From positions 3,183,391 through 3,247,390 of the forward strand of contig NC_034016.1 of assembly GCF_000346465.2 (NCBI RefSeq): a stretch of DNA of 64,000 nucleotides, in the 5' to 3' direction. Below are positions 21,278 to 32,900 of this stretch, piece after piece. This stretch comes from Prunus persica (taxonomy: Eukaryota > Streptophyta > Magnoliopsida > Rosales > Rosaceae). Every line of letters begins with the position of its first letter. The first letter of the stretch is position 1. The translations under genes were made by a program, and so were the position numbers. The notes beneath the pieces are model-generated. The model was given only the letters and a program-made list of their open reading frames with translations. It was not told the origin of the DNA and ran no database searches.

Positions 21278-22424
21278 TAGGCCTCTATAAAATCATAGGA
21301 ATTGCATACTGCCAACTAGCTATTGAGTCAGTGGTAGTTCTTTTCAATGCAGAAAAAAGTTTCAATTCGATTTCTCCCTCTCATGACCAAAATTGAAAAA
21401 ATAACACATACTATAGTTGTCCTTTTTCTTTTTCTTTTTTACTTTGATATATATATATACTATATTATTGGCTCTGGCTTTGCCAAAATAGCAAGCGGTG
21501 CATTAGATATTTGCTCAGTGAAAGGACTCAGATTGGCATTCATGAACACACAAATACATGATTTTGATTTTGATGGCCATGGAGCTCTTTATCTTATTGA
21601 CACAAAAAGTCATGAAGTTTTTTAGGAGCACAGAAGTCAAAATTGAATACTCACAAGAAGCATAAATATTAATGAACCGTTGAGACCTTGATATCAAAAA
21701 GTAAATTAATTAATTTCAACAAACGTGGATGAAAAATAACCAAATCTTATATTGTCGATACATAATTGTATTTGTATGTAGTTTCAAAAGTGCGATAATA
21801 AATGAAATAAGCTTGCTATTTGATTTTAATGATAAGTTTTTGTTGCTTAGTGCTTATGTTAACGTTACTGAAAACCTAAGAAATGCGTCCAACAAGATTA
21901 TATTGTCATGGAGGTTACATTGTCATTGTAGATAATAAATTACTACTTCTTTTTCTTTAAAAATGCTACCATAATTACATGACACTTCTACGACGGGCCA
22001 ATACACTCACAATAAGGCTACACCACCACAATGAGGCTAGCTAGTAGTCACAAGTAACTAGGTATCAAAATGATGACAAATATACATATCGGTAACGTTT
22101 TCAGAGAATGTTTTCTTAATTATATTGTTTTGGCCTTCATCTCTCTTTTTTATAACTACATCCACATTGTATATGTCGTTTTTCAAACACCAACATCACA
22201 AATTATAAGCGATTGACATAATGGCTAATTAAAAGCCAATCAAGACATATAATCTTTCTCGAATTATAGACACTAGAATTGAATATAGCAAGACCAAACA
22301 AAGCCTTACTAATTATTAATTTATTAAAATAGCTGACATGCATACATAATTTTTTATAATCTTACCCAAAAATAAAAAAACAAATTCTTCGAGGAACCAA
22401 CTTTTACATACCATAATTATTTTA
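21278..22424. other. Spacer with dispersed repeat
   Basis: Contains copy 2 of the dispersed repeat (about 21,905-22,085) and, at about 21,664-21,735, sequence related to 23,063-23,280 (AATGAACCGTTGAG, then TCAAAAAGTAAATTAATTA). Copy 3 of the EC1 3'UTR region occupies about 22,130-22,424. No gene seen. Confidence 0.4.
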
Positions 22425-22841
22425 TTAATTAATAGGTTTATCAGCAACAGGTGATGATGGTGTCGATGGAGGGAATTGAATATGATGGGCTTCATCACAA
22501 TAACCCTTGAGTACATTAGTCTCCTCGGTTGTAAACCCTAGCGTGCCAAGCAAGGCAGGCCAACACTGATGCTCAATGGTTTGAATGGCTTCGCAACAGC
22601 CATGCCCTAAGTAAGTCTCACCATTCAGAAAAAACATGACAACCTCACCAGAACATGCCTGGAGCTGAAACAAAGAATTCCAACAGTTCGATGATTCTTC
22701 ATCCAAATTCAACCTGGCTTCGAGATTCGCATTCAATCCAATCGGGTTATAGTTCAAAGAGCGAGCACTATTGGTGGCTATGAATAGTGGCATGGTAGAC
22801 AAAGCGAGAAGAGTGAGAAGGAAGAGGTTGGAAGCTGCCAT
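22425..22841 (-). CDS. EC1-like egg-cell-secreted protein, copy 2 (intact)
   Basis: Single-exon gene, 138 residues, ATG at 22,841. Residues 1 to about 24 (MAASNLFLLTLLALSTMPLF...) form a signal peptide. The mature part is a prolamin-like Cys-rich domain of the EC1 family: NCW, QACSGEVVMFFLNGETYLG, HGCCEAIQTIEHQCWPALL and LKGYC give six cysteines in the family spacing. In Arabidopsis, EC1 proteins are secreted by the egg cell on sperm arrival and activate sperm for gamete fusion; that role here is by family. A TATATA box (22,905-22,910) lies about 65 bp upstream. Length matches the family. It is the only intact member of three copies here. Confidence 0.9.
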   Translation of the reverse strand: MAASNLFLLTLLALSTMPLFIATNSARSLNYNPIGLNANLEARLNLDEESSNCWNSLFQLQACSGEVVMFFLNGETYLGHGCCEAIQTIEHQCWPALLGTLGFTTEETNVLKGYCDEAHHIQFPPSTPSSPVADKPIN

Positions 22842-23257
22842 TTTCACTTTTGGATGATTGAGGGATCGATGTGATGTGTGAGGAAGGGAGAATCCAAGGG
22901 TTAATATATAGAGGCCACAATAAGAGGAATTTAGTTTTACAAAAACGTTACATGCATGGAGAGATGGGGTGGTGAAGAGGCTCATCAATCATTATTATTA
23001 ATATCACTCAATGCATGTGTTATTACAAAATTAGTGGGCAATTAAGACTTAAACAACTAATTAAATACTAATGAACCATTGAGTAATGCTACACTTACCA
23101 CATTTAGTGTAGCATTACTCTTTACTTTTTGATATAAATATCTCAACGTTTCATTAGTATTGAATTGAGTAATGCTACACTTACCACATTTTTATCTCAT
23201 ATTTCTGTACCACATGATGTGGCATGTCCATATTATTCAAAAGTAAATTAATTAGTT
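22842..23257. other. EC1 promoter, then inverted-repeat (MITE-like) insertion
   Basis: The promoter is to about 23,040. At 23,079-23,118 GAGTAATGCTACACT faces its exact reverse complement AGTGTAGCATTACTC. The outer flanks AATACTAATGAACCATTGAG and the reverse of CTCAACGTTTCATTAGTATT also pair, with two mismatches. A second GAGTAATGCTACACTTACC begins at about 23,167. This looks like a MITE with inverted duplication of its flank. Confidence 0.6.
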
Positions 23258-23690
23258 TCAACAAACATGGACAAATAATAACCAAAACCCTATATTGTCA
23301 ATATATTTTTTATATAAAAGAATTAGTGATAGATATATTGGATTGGGAAGGGAGTTACTTATCCTAGGATTCGGACAGGATGATTTAACGATCAATTCGA
23401 AAATAAAATTGAGGGCCGTCATCCCCTGGATTTGGGCGATTTTCTCAAAACACAGCGCAGACAACAATCCCCATCCAGGTGCTACATGAATTCGGGGGTA
23501 GCTCCACAGTGAATGAGTCACCCACACTTTGATTACTGAACCACTTTGGAATTTTAGTTCCAGGAATTACAATTTTTAATCGGCCAATAAACCCCTGTGC
23601 ATACCATATATAGGATAGTAACTCATTATTATTATTATAGCAAACAACAAGAGAGAGAGAGAGAATCTGAAGGAATCTCCATAGCAATCG
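23258..23690 (-). pseudogene. Orphan TNL C-terminal (C-JID) fragment
   Basis: Minus-strand frame reads IVIPGTKIPKWFSNQSVGDS, then a stretch like VELPPNSCSTWMGIVVCAVF, matching the C-JID (post-LRR) domain of TNL copy C (ISTPGRKIPEWFSNQSSGDS). Upstream sequence resembles the same exon/intron border as in copy C. No TIR, NB-ARC or LRR is attached. Downstream, similarity fades. It is a leftover of another TNL gene. Confidence 0.8.
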
Positions 23691-24266
23691 AAGTGTTATT
23701 CTACAAATTCCATATAGATTTTGACTGAATTCGTGTATAGATTTTAGCTGAATTTGTTAGAATTTTATTATTTATTTTAATGGAGTTTATAGCGATAGCA
23801 GTGGTGGTGATGGCAATGGCAGTAGCGATGGTGGTTTATAGGAGAGGTAGTGGTGGAGAAGGTTGGGGTGGTGGTGGTGGTGGCGGTAGGAGTGTGCCCA
23901 GTACCGGCCATGGCATGAGGTCCCCAAATTTCAGTTGACTACAGGATACAATTGGCTGGCTTCAACAGCAGTAGTCTTGTTATTATGTACTTGAATATAA
24001 GGCCAAAAGAATGAAGCACAAGCAGCAGAACAAACAATAGTACGTCAAATCCAAAAAAAAAAAATTAAAAACTAGAATCAGCAAAAGCAGCAACTCACAT
24101 TAAAATACAGCAGCTGTGATGCCTCTTGCTTTGAAAGTGAGGAATCATAGGTTAGTCCCAATCACATCGTTCTTTTTTCTTTTTCTGGGCCGAGCTTCGT
24201 CAACAACATCATTTAATTCATCTTGGTCTGCCTCTTCGGAAAGAGCATAGGTATTGCAGAAGAGAG
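23691..24266. other. Spacer with GGT-rich stretch
   Basis: A GGT/GGC-rich stretch at about 23,795-23,895, otherwise AT-rich. No gene recognised. Confidence 0.35.
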
Positions 24267-24267
24267 A

Positions 24268-27200
24268 TTAGCTACCACTTCCACTAGGACCAGCCTCCTC
24301 GTCATCATGGCGATGTTGACCTTGTGCATCAGCTGAATTGGTAGGATAAGTAGTAGTGCTCTTGATGATGGATTTGTTCATCATAATTTGGTTGAGTTGT
24401 TCCACATCTTGCTCGTGCACCAAACGGAACCCACACTTCTTCACACAAGATTTTTGGTCTCCCCATATCATGCCTCAAAAACAAGAATCAGTTGTGAACA
24501 AAACCTTTATCTGACCGCATTTCTTCTCAAATTGTTTATGAGATAAAAAAATTACCCAAAGGTGATCTGACCCAACATCGCCTATTTCCAAATAGTGTGA
24601 AAATACTCCATGTGGCCCCAATTCTTGTAGGAAACAACGAATTTGAAAATAACGAAATTTAGCCTGAACTTCAAACAAAACACATAAAGCAATTCCCATC
24701 CACGTGGTACATGAATCCAGAGGTAGCTCCACAGTTAGGGAATCTCCCGAACTTTGATTACTAAACCACTCTGGAATTTTCCTTCCAGGAGTTGAAATTT
24801 CTATCATCTGTACCATATACATAGATATATATGAGGTTAGTAAGTTGTAATTATTATTATAGAAAACAACAAAAGAGAGACAGACAGACAAAGAGAGAAC
24901 CCAATTCTGAAGCTGAAGGTATCGCTGTAGCATTTTCAGTATTATACTATCGCAGCCTTCATTGTCAACCAATGCAAAGCAATTGTTGCATTGAAAATGC
25001 TTGCAGTTTCTCACATACCCTGATGAGAAATTTGACGAAAGATGTGGTAACATTTTTAGGGAAGTGCAATTGGCTATATTTATATCCACCAATGAGATAA
25101 GCTTAGAAAGATCTGGCAATTGTTCAAGACTTTGGCACCCATTCACCCAAAATAACGTAAGCTTAGAAAGACATCCAACGCTTGCAGGAAGGCTAACAAA
25201 ATTGTTTCCACTAAGCCTTAATTCTTTTAAAGAGGACAAGCAACCAATATCACTAGGAAGATCCCCTTCACAAACACCACAATTACTCATATATATCCAA
25301 ATACTTCAAAGAGAATAAACCATCAAGCGAAGCCAACACAAAAGCATTTCTTCCATTTAAGAGAGGGAGGCCGCACCAAAACCTTGATTTATTAGGCTGT
25401 GATCCTCTTCTTCCACCCAAATATAGATACCACAGTTTTTTCAAACTAACTATGGAGCGTGGCAGCTGTCTTATAGAAGTTCCTTTCAGTTGAACCGTAC
25501 GTAAACATTCCATCTCCCCCATGTTCTCTGGGAGTTTGTCAATTTTTGGGCATCCATCCACCTCGAGCTCTGTAAGAGACTTCAAGTTACAAATTTCACT
25601 TGGAAGACCCGCGAGATTTTTGCAATCCGTTAGAAAGAGAGTAGTAAGGCCAGCTAGACATCCTATTGATGAAGATAATTTTTCAATGGACGTCTCACTT
25701 AAATCAAGCGATGACAAATTTTTCATTTGCCCTGAAAATTCTGGAATCTTTTTCAATTTTGAGCAATAACTAAGATCCAACCTTCTAAGACATTTGAGAT
25801 CGGCAATTGACGGGTGAATCTCAACCAAATTCTCACAAAATCCAAAATCCAACAACTTAAGATTCGGAACGCCACTGAAATCTGGGGTTTTGGTCAAATT
25901 TACAGAGCCAACAAGCTTCATTTTTTTCAAGTTGGGCAAGTCCTATACAATTCATAACAATGGTAGAATAGATAATTAGCTCAGATTTATTTTAATTTTT
26001 AAAACAAAATATTTAAAATAAAATTTAAAAAACTAATTTCTAGAATGATATATGGTCACTACTCTTACCTTTCTTCCATCCCAAAGCCGAACAAGTTTGC
26101 TCTCAGTCATCTCAAGTGAAATAAGGAGATTCGGTTGAAAGCCTGATGGGAGAAATTTGGAAGGATACCGACTCCATTTGATACTTCTCAAGGAATTAGG
26201 AAGAAATCTGGGGCTTGAAGAAATCATCATACCATCAAATTCAAGAACTCTCAGGTTACACATCTTAGAGAAGGCTTCACAATTCCAATTTGTCTTTTCA
26301 ACTGTTGCCGTGCGTAAGCCGATGCCTCTAATTTTGTCCGTTGCCTGTAATTAAGAATAGTAAAAGAAAAGTTAATTCCACGTTTAAGTTTAATAATGTA
26401 TTAAAGAGAAATCATATATCTTCCAAAACTATCTTTATATAACTTTTTATCATATTGTTTATGAATACATCAAAAATATCATTAATTAAGTCTAATACTG
26501 TGTTAAAGACAAATAATAAATCTTCCAAAATTTAGTATCTTTTATATAACTTCTTACCGTATTGTTTATGAATACATGAAAGATATCATCATAATTGCAC
26601 AATCGACTTCGTCTACCAGGCTCATCAAGACACTCTCGACGAACAATTTCCAATGCCATTTCTTGTATCAAATCATGCATCTCAACACGGTTGTTTAAAA
26701 TATCAAAAATTAAAAGTGACTTCTGAACAAGAGCATTTATCCCAATATGACCACATAGGCCACAACTGTCTAGTATTTCAATTACTTGCCGCTTCTTCTT
26801 CCCCTTATGGAAAAATGCAACATCAAGAAATATATCCTTGTTCATCTCATCCAGTCCATCATAACTTATTTTGAGCAAATCAATAATTTCTGACTTAGGA
26901 ATTTTCCGCAGCTTATCCAATTCACTTTCCCATTCATCTTCATCTCTCTTATACATTAAGCCTCCCAAAAGTTTAAGAGCTAGTGGAAGGCCTCTGGCAT
27001 AATTTACAAAACCCTTGGACAATTCCAAGAAACCTTCGTCAGGCTCATTTTTTTTAAAGGCATTCCGACTAAAGAGCTCAAGAGCATCATCATCACTTAA
27101 TCTCTCTACCTTATATGATACCTGCACATCATGCTTTAACAGCAACCGTTTATCAAACCAATCCTTACCAAACCTTACCAAACCAATCCTTTTCACCAGC

Positions 27201-28242
27201 CAACTTTTCAAGTTGGGTTGATTCACTCACATCATCAAGAATGAGAAGAACCATTTTATTAGATAAGCAATTCTTAATGACAGAGGTTCCCCGCTGTTCA
27301 TCCCAAACTTGAGTAATTTGATCCTTTAAGATTGGGGAAAGAAGTTGTCTTTGTAGATCAACAAGATTACCACGTTGAGAAACCTCTCTAACATTAGCAA
27401 GAAAGCTGCTAACTTCAAAATGGGTAGAAATGCTATCATAAACTAGCTGAGCAATGGTTGTTTTGCCAATTCCGCCCATCCCCCATATCCCTATAAAGCG
27501 AACATCATCCTTAGGATGAGCTAATAGCTGATCTATGTGCTTTCGTATAAAGCGAACATTCATTCCCACTAACTCTGTGGAATCTACCAATTTGAATCTG
27601 TTATGCGCTTTCTCCCACACCCATTCAACAATCTTTTCAATGAGCTTTCTTTCACACCTACAAAGAGGAGAACTATAAGGCATACATAGAACAAGATATG
27701 AAGTTACATCAAATGGCTTACGAAAAAACTTACTCATTCTTTGAATCAAACCCAGATAAATTGGCCACTTCAGTTAAAGCAGTTCTCCAGCTCTTCACCC
27801 TTTCTCTGTCTTCCCTAAACCTTTCCTCATGCTTGGCAAACGCGCACGCAAAACTACCGGTTTGTTTTCGTACGTCGGAAGGATCCACATGATAAAACAC
27901 TGGCAGAACGGTGCTCTTGGATTTCATGCATTGGAGAATCTTTGTAAGCTCATCCAAGCACCAGGAAGAAGACGCATAATTTGGCGAGAGGACAACGATT
28001 GCAAGCGTTGATTCTTCGATTGCGTTGAAGAGCCCCGAAGAAATAGCTGTCCCTCTTTCAAGCTTTGGATCATCCTTGAATGTTTTAATGCCCTTGTGCT
28101 GCAATTCGTGGTATAAATGAGATACAAAGCTAAGTCGAGTGTCCTCACCCCTGAAACTCAAAAACACATCGTGGTTCGGTTGAGGAGCTGACTGATGAGG
28201 TGAAGGAAGAAAGGCAGAGTCTCTTTGGGTGGTCAATGCCAT
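24268..28242 (-). pseudogene. TNL immune receptor, copy C (nearly full length, broken)
   Basis: Exon 1 (28,242..27,734): TIR with DVFLSFRGEDTR, WCLDELTKIL. Exon 2 (27,657..26,558): NB-ARC with P-loop GMGGIGKTT, kinase-2 LLILDDV, ARGLPLALKLLG, FLDVAFFHKGK and MHD. Exon 3: 26,344..26,069. Exon 4 from 25,942: LRRs, then C-JID with ISTPGRKIPEWFSNQSSGDS after a likely short intron. Three lesions are visible. (1) After EKDWFGK the RNBS-B segment is missing, replaced by a partial repeat of GGATTGGTTTGGTAAGG with a stop and frameshift near 27,165. (2) An extra ATAT in the LRR exon (GATATATATGAG) causes a frameshift ending at 25,283. (3) TGA at 24,475-24,477 before the C-terminal MIWGDQKSCVKKCGFRLVHE, which continues in the same frame to 24,268. 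Exon 1 is split from exon 2 by a 76-bp intron. A working receptor is unlikely. Confidence 0.88.
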
Positions 28243-28998
28243 TTGGCAATCTGTTGCTGCTGTGAACACTCAATGAAAATAAGCCAGAGGAAAACAGAGG
28301 AATTCAACGTATAAACATTAGAAGGAACAAAAATACAAATTTCAAATAAAGTAATTTCTTGTATGATGTTACCTGAACAAAACAGATATGGAAATGTAGT
28401 TTGTAAGACAACAACCAAAAGACCAGCAAACCAACCAGAAACTCACAATAAATACTTCTCTCAAGATCAGCCAAAAAACCAGCAACAAGAAGCAAAGCTA
28501 ACAGTCAGAGAGAGAGAGAGTTGCAAAACCGTGTAGTGGCGAGCACGTTTTCTCTTCTTAGCTATCTCCAAGTCCAACGTCCAATGGAAGCCCAAGTCTT
28601 CGGTCAATGAGTGATTTCTTTTGAAGATGAAGGCGGGCATTTCATTTTCGGACAACTTCTTTTGCTTTCCATGGAGAGGCCAAGTAATGTGATGTGAAAT
28701 TGGGTCTATTCATTCACCGCCAGCCAACTTTGCCAAGAATCCTCGTAACAAAAGTCATAAAATAATAAATTGTCAAGAAGAAAAAAAAAAAAATTTGTTT
28801 ATATGCAATTCCAAACCAATTTCCGCACACAAAAAGACAAAATAGAGGAAAAGAAAATGAAGCAGCATGGAAGAATACCAAAGGAAGACTTGAGAAAAGG
28901 ACCACAATTTCTGTAAAATAATTGAATGACATATATACAAGGAATCAATCAACGACCCTATAATTTAGGCATATCAAATATGACTTGATTCTTTCCTT
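28243..28998 (-). promoter_or_regulatory. 5' leader and upstream region of TNL copy C
   Basis: A short 5'UTR intron (donor TTCAG/GTAACATC near 28,373; acceptor TTCACAG near 28,262), a (GA)7 leader run near 28,508 and upstream DNA matching the copy B region near 10.4-10.6 kb. About 120 bp present upstream of copy B (about 10,640-10,762) are absent here. Confidence 0.55.
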
Positions 28999-29260
28999 TA
29001 ACACTCCCTCTCAAATTGGAGTGTGGATATCCAAAACACCCAACTTGTTGAGATGTGAATGGAAAACAGCTTGTCCCAATGGCTTCGTGAAAATGTCAGT
29101 AATCTGTTTTCCAGTTTACACGTATGTTGTCTTGATTTCTCCTTCTTGAATTCTTTCTCGTACAGTGTGGCAATCAAGCTCAATATGTTTGGTATGTTCA
29201 TGGTAAACCTAAGATGGCAATGCGTCCAATGAGATACCATTACAATTTACTAATTAATTT
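28999..29260 (-). mobile_element. Copia retrotransposon 3' remnant (upstream of TNL C)
   Basis: Duplicate of the remnant near 11 kb. On the minus strand, HEHTKHIELDCHTVRE, then KTTYVQTG-like and TKPLG motifs are followed by a polypurine tract (GAGAGGGAG) and TGTTAAAGG. The Arg codon after HTV is intact here. Only the end of pol and part of an LTR remain. Confidence 0.7.
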
Positions 29261-29990
29261 ACTATTGGTCATGGACTGATGGAGGTTATGTTGTCATTGA
29301 AGATCATCAATTACTACATTTTTTGTTTTTACAAACTGTTGGCATAATTACACGACACTTCTACAAGTTGCTAATACACTCACAATAAGGCTACACCATC
29401 ACAATGAGGCTAGCTAGTAGCCACAAGTAATTAGGAATCAAATTGATGTGAAATATATATATATATTGCTCTTGCTATTTATGTGAGTCAAACCTGAGAC
29501 CTCCTCCAAATAAGTGCAGATAAATACCACTCGACTTATTAGCTTTCTAAAAGTATTGTTAGAATTTGAACTCCAAGTTTTCGATTTCTTTGATTTCTTG
29601 CTCGAAAATCAAAGTCATTGCTATCAACATGATTTCAATAACCCTTGAATAATATTCTTGAGTTTAAACAAATTTTTTAGTTATCATTTAAAGTTAATTA
29701 GAGAAAATTTTCAAAATAAAATCACACCAATCTAAATTAAAATCCAGACAAAACACAATGACAAAAAAATTCGATAATAATTATTGACAAGTTTTAAAAC
29801 GAATGGCATGTTTGGAAGGGTGAACTGCTGGGCTGCCTTAGCAAAAAAAATAAAAAAAAATAAAAAAACAACAACAACAACAACTGGGCTTTACAGATTG
29901 ATGTGAATTGGGATTTACATATGATTTTGTTTATGGGCTGGGTTGGGCTAATCCATTAGTACCCAGATCATTAACATGATTCCTATTATA
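29261..29990. repeat. Rest of the segment shared with the TNL B interval
   Basis: Closely matches about 11,110-11,819: dispersed repeat copy 3 (29,275-29,460), the SINE-like remnant (29,480-29,545) and spacer sequence ending near ATTAACATGATT. Similarity ends at about 29,988, which marks the boundary of the duplicated block. Confidence 0.8.
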
Positions 29991-32900
29991 TATATGGTTC
30001 TAATGGTAAATTAATTTTCATCATCAACCCATATCTTATGAATTTGAAAAACTCAATCAATTTCAAAACTTCATGCTCAAGTATCACATTTTATGAAATA
30101 TCACATTTTTAAGGCCAGAAAAAGATGAAATATTATGACCTTCACCTACCCAACCCAAATGATGAAAACCTAAATGAGTACTTCACAAAATCTTTTTCTA
30201 CCTCATTCATTCTTCATGGGGTCAAAACAAATGGGTCCTTTTTATTATTATTTATAGGTAAACACTTTTTGTTTTGGTTAAACATTCTTCAATTAAGCGA
30301 TATTGTACTCTAATTTAATCTAAACGGCATAAAAGGAGATTCAAACTCGGATAAAGAGTGGTGAATACATTCTTCAATTTTAATTAAATAAAATGAATTG
30401 TAATAGTATGTCATCTAATGCAGACAATATATATTTATTGCAGACAATTTGCTCATATCATAATCAAAATAACTTTTGTCTTCTGCCATCACAAAAATAC
30501 ACCCCAAATTTCAGAAAAATAAGAAAAAGTTACGATTTTTGCTTCACAGAATTGAAAGTTGAAGGTAGCCCGCCTTTCACTTTTCGCACGAAAATCTCGC
30601 GGGCTATTTTTTATTTTTTATATTTATTTATGCCCAAGCCCAATTTCACCGACAAAATAGCACCTCACAAGAAGCCCCCTCAAGGCTCTTAACCCAAAGA
30701 CTCAAGAGCATAAAGAAAATTATATTATTATTTATTTATAGGGCTACTACTAATCTGACAGCTACTGAAAACCACAGACTCAAAATCAATTCCACTGCCA
30801 GCCTGGTGGGGTCCTCTTGACACGTGGCACCTCTGGCACTGTACGATCAACTCGTATCTTAAACCATCTGGACCGCATATAAAATATAAAATAAAACAAA
30901 TTATATATGCGTTACTTTGCTCTATCTACCCTCTTTTTTTCAATTTTGTTTTTTATTATTTATTTATTTTTCAATTTTTGGGTTTAATATCTTTTGCTTT
31001 CCAATCTCCACCAGACAAAACTAAGAACAGGCAGGAACCCAGCCAGCTGTATCAATCGCCCAGTCGGAAAGTTTCTGCTGTGGCCGCGGGCCCCAACCAC
31101 TATGATTGTAACATGTGGGGTCTATCGCATACGTGTGGCTCTGTGGGCCCCATTTTGACGTGGCGCTCTTCTTCTTCTAAGTGTCATCAATGCAATGCGA
31201 ATGGATTTAACCAAACCTTGTTTATCGATTGTAGTAATCAATGATGAATTAGTTGAATGAACCTACCTCTCTCGGAAATTTTCACTGCAGCCAGGAGGTG
31301 CCAGATAATAATCGTACACAAGTAATTAAAATGTAGTACGGGACGGAGGAGTTTGGTTGGTTGGTATAACTCCCTTGAGAACATTAATTCTTTTTTAGGG
31401 GTTGATTTTAATTATCTTAAGATTCGATAAATTGTATTTCTATGAGAAATATTGGGTGAATGTATAAACTGACTAATCACACTCACAGTATATGCAATAT
31501 CCGGTCTTGTGTGTGCCAAGTATATCAACATTCCAACAAACTGTTAATATTGTTTCTTATTAGTTTGCAATTGGTTTATGTCTTCACACAACTTATAATT
31601 CATCTTAATAAGTGTGTCAGCATACTTACATCCAAATATTCCTGTTTTAGCGAGTAAATCTATCACATATTTCATTTGAGATATAAATATACCAATTTTT
31701 AACCTTGTTACTTCAATTTCGAGGAATTATACCACAGTTATAATTCAATTCCATATAATAATTTCTTTAATGTAAATCCCCATTTAGCCCACCCTGTAAT
31801 ATGTGGGCCCCTCAAATTTTGCGTTTTCTTTTTGGCTGGAAATTTTTGTGTTATTAGTGCAAGTTGAGGTGAAAATAGAATGTCGCTTCTTCTTCTTTTG
31901 CGGGTCGAAATGTGGCTTCTTACTTTATAGTTGTTAATTGGTTGATGAATGATGAAACAGTAGAGTACCAGTTGGTCTTTGGCACGTGTTTTGATCGACT
32001 AATTAGCCAATGATGGCCACCGACAGAAGATGAAAAGAATTAAGAATCCAATGCAAAATAGAAAAAAAAAAATATGTAAATTAATTATTTTATGTTCCAA
32101 ACTCCCATAATATATTGCAATTTGCAAGGTTGTGTGTTTGCCCTAGATTTTAATAGTCAACATTGGGGGTGCAATTTGCAAGGCTAATTAATCCAGCTTA
32201 ACCTAGGGTTAGTAGGATTAATTACTTTCAAATCATAAGTCAAATTATTATTTAAAACGTAACCATTTTTAATTGGGCTACCCTCAAGTTAGAAATCTTT
32301 TGTTTGACTTTGAGAAAAAACATTAGCTGGACTTAGGTGAATTCCAACTCTTATTGACATGTATGGTGATGGTGGTGAGATAATCAAGCAGCGTATCTAA
32401 AACGAAATGACTTAGAAATGCAGCATGTATAATGCCAATTGATGACTACCCAAAATAGAATGAACGCTGCGTTTTGCTTTAAAGATAGCTGTTGGCTCGT
32501 ATCTTCCTACCCAATGGGATTGGTTCCCTTGAAGTGGAAACCATCCAAGCCTCTGTTTTTTTTTGCTCATGAACCTCTGGAAAAGGAGTGGGACAAATGG
32601 GACGACGAGATTAGGCTTTGGGTTGAGTTGCTCGAAAGAAAGCTAAAGCCTAAAGGCCATTGCAGCACTGTCCCATCAACTAGTACAATTTCGTGGCAAC
32701 AATTATTGATCCCTTTTGCCCTTTTGCCTTTTTGGCCTTTTTCCTTTAGCCTTTTCTTTTATACTAAGTATTCACTATTACATCTTTTTAGCATAAGTTT
32801 AAACCGTCACATTATCCCGGCCAACTTACCTAACTTACATTTACGGTCGTCCATTAATAATTTAATTATTGCACAAGGTACATTGAAGAAGCAAGTAAAT

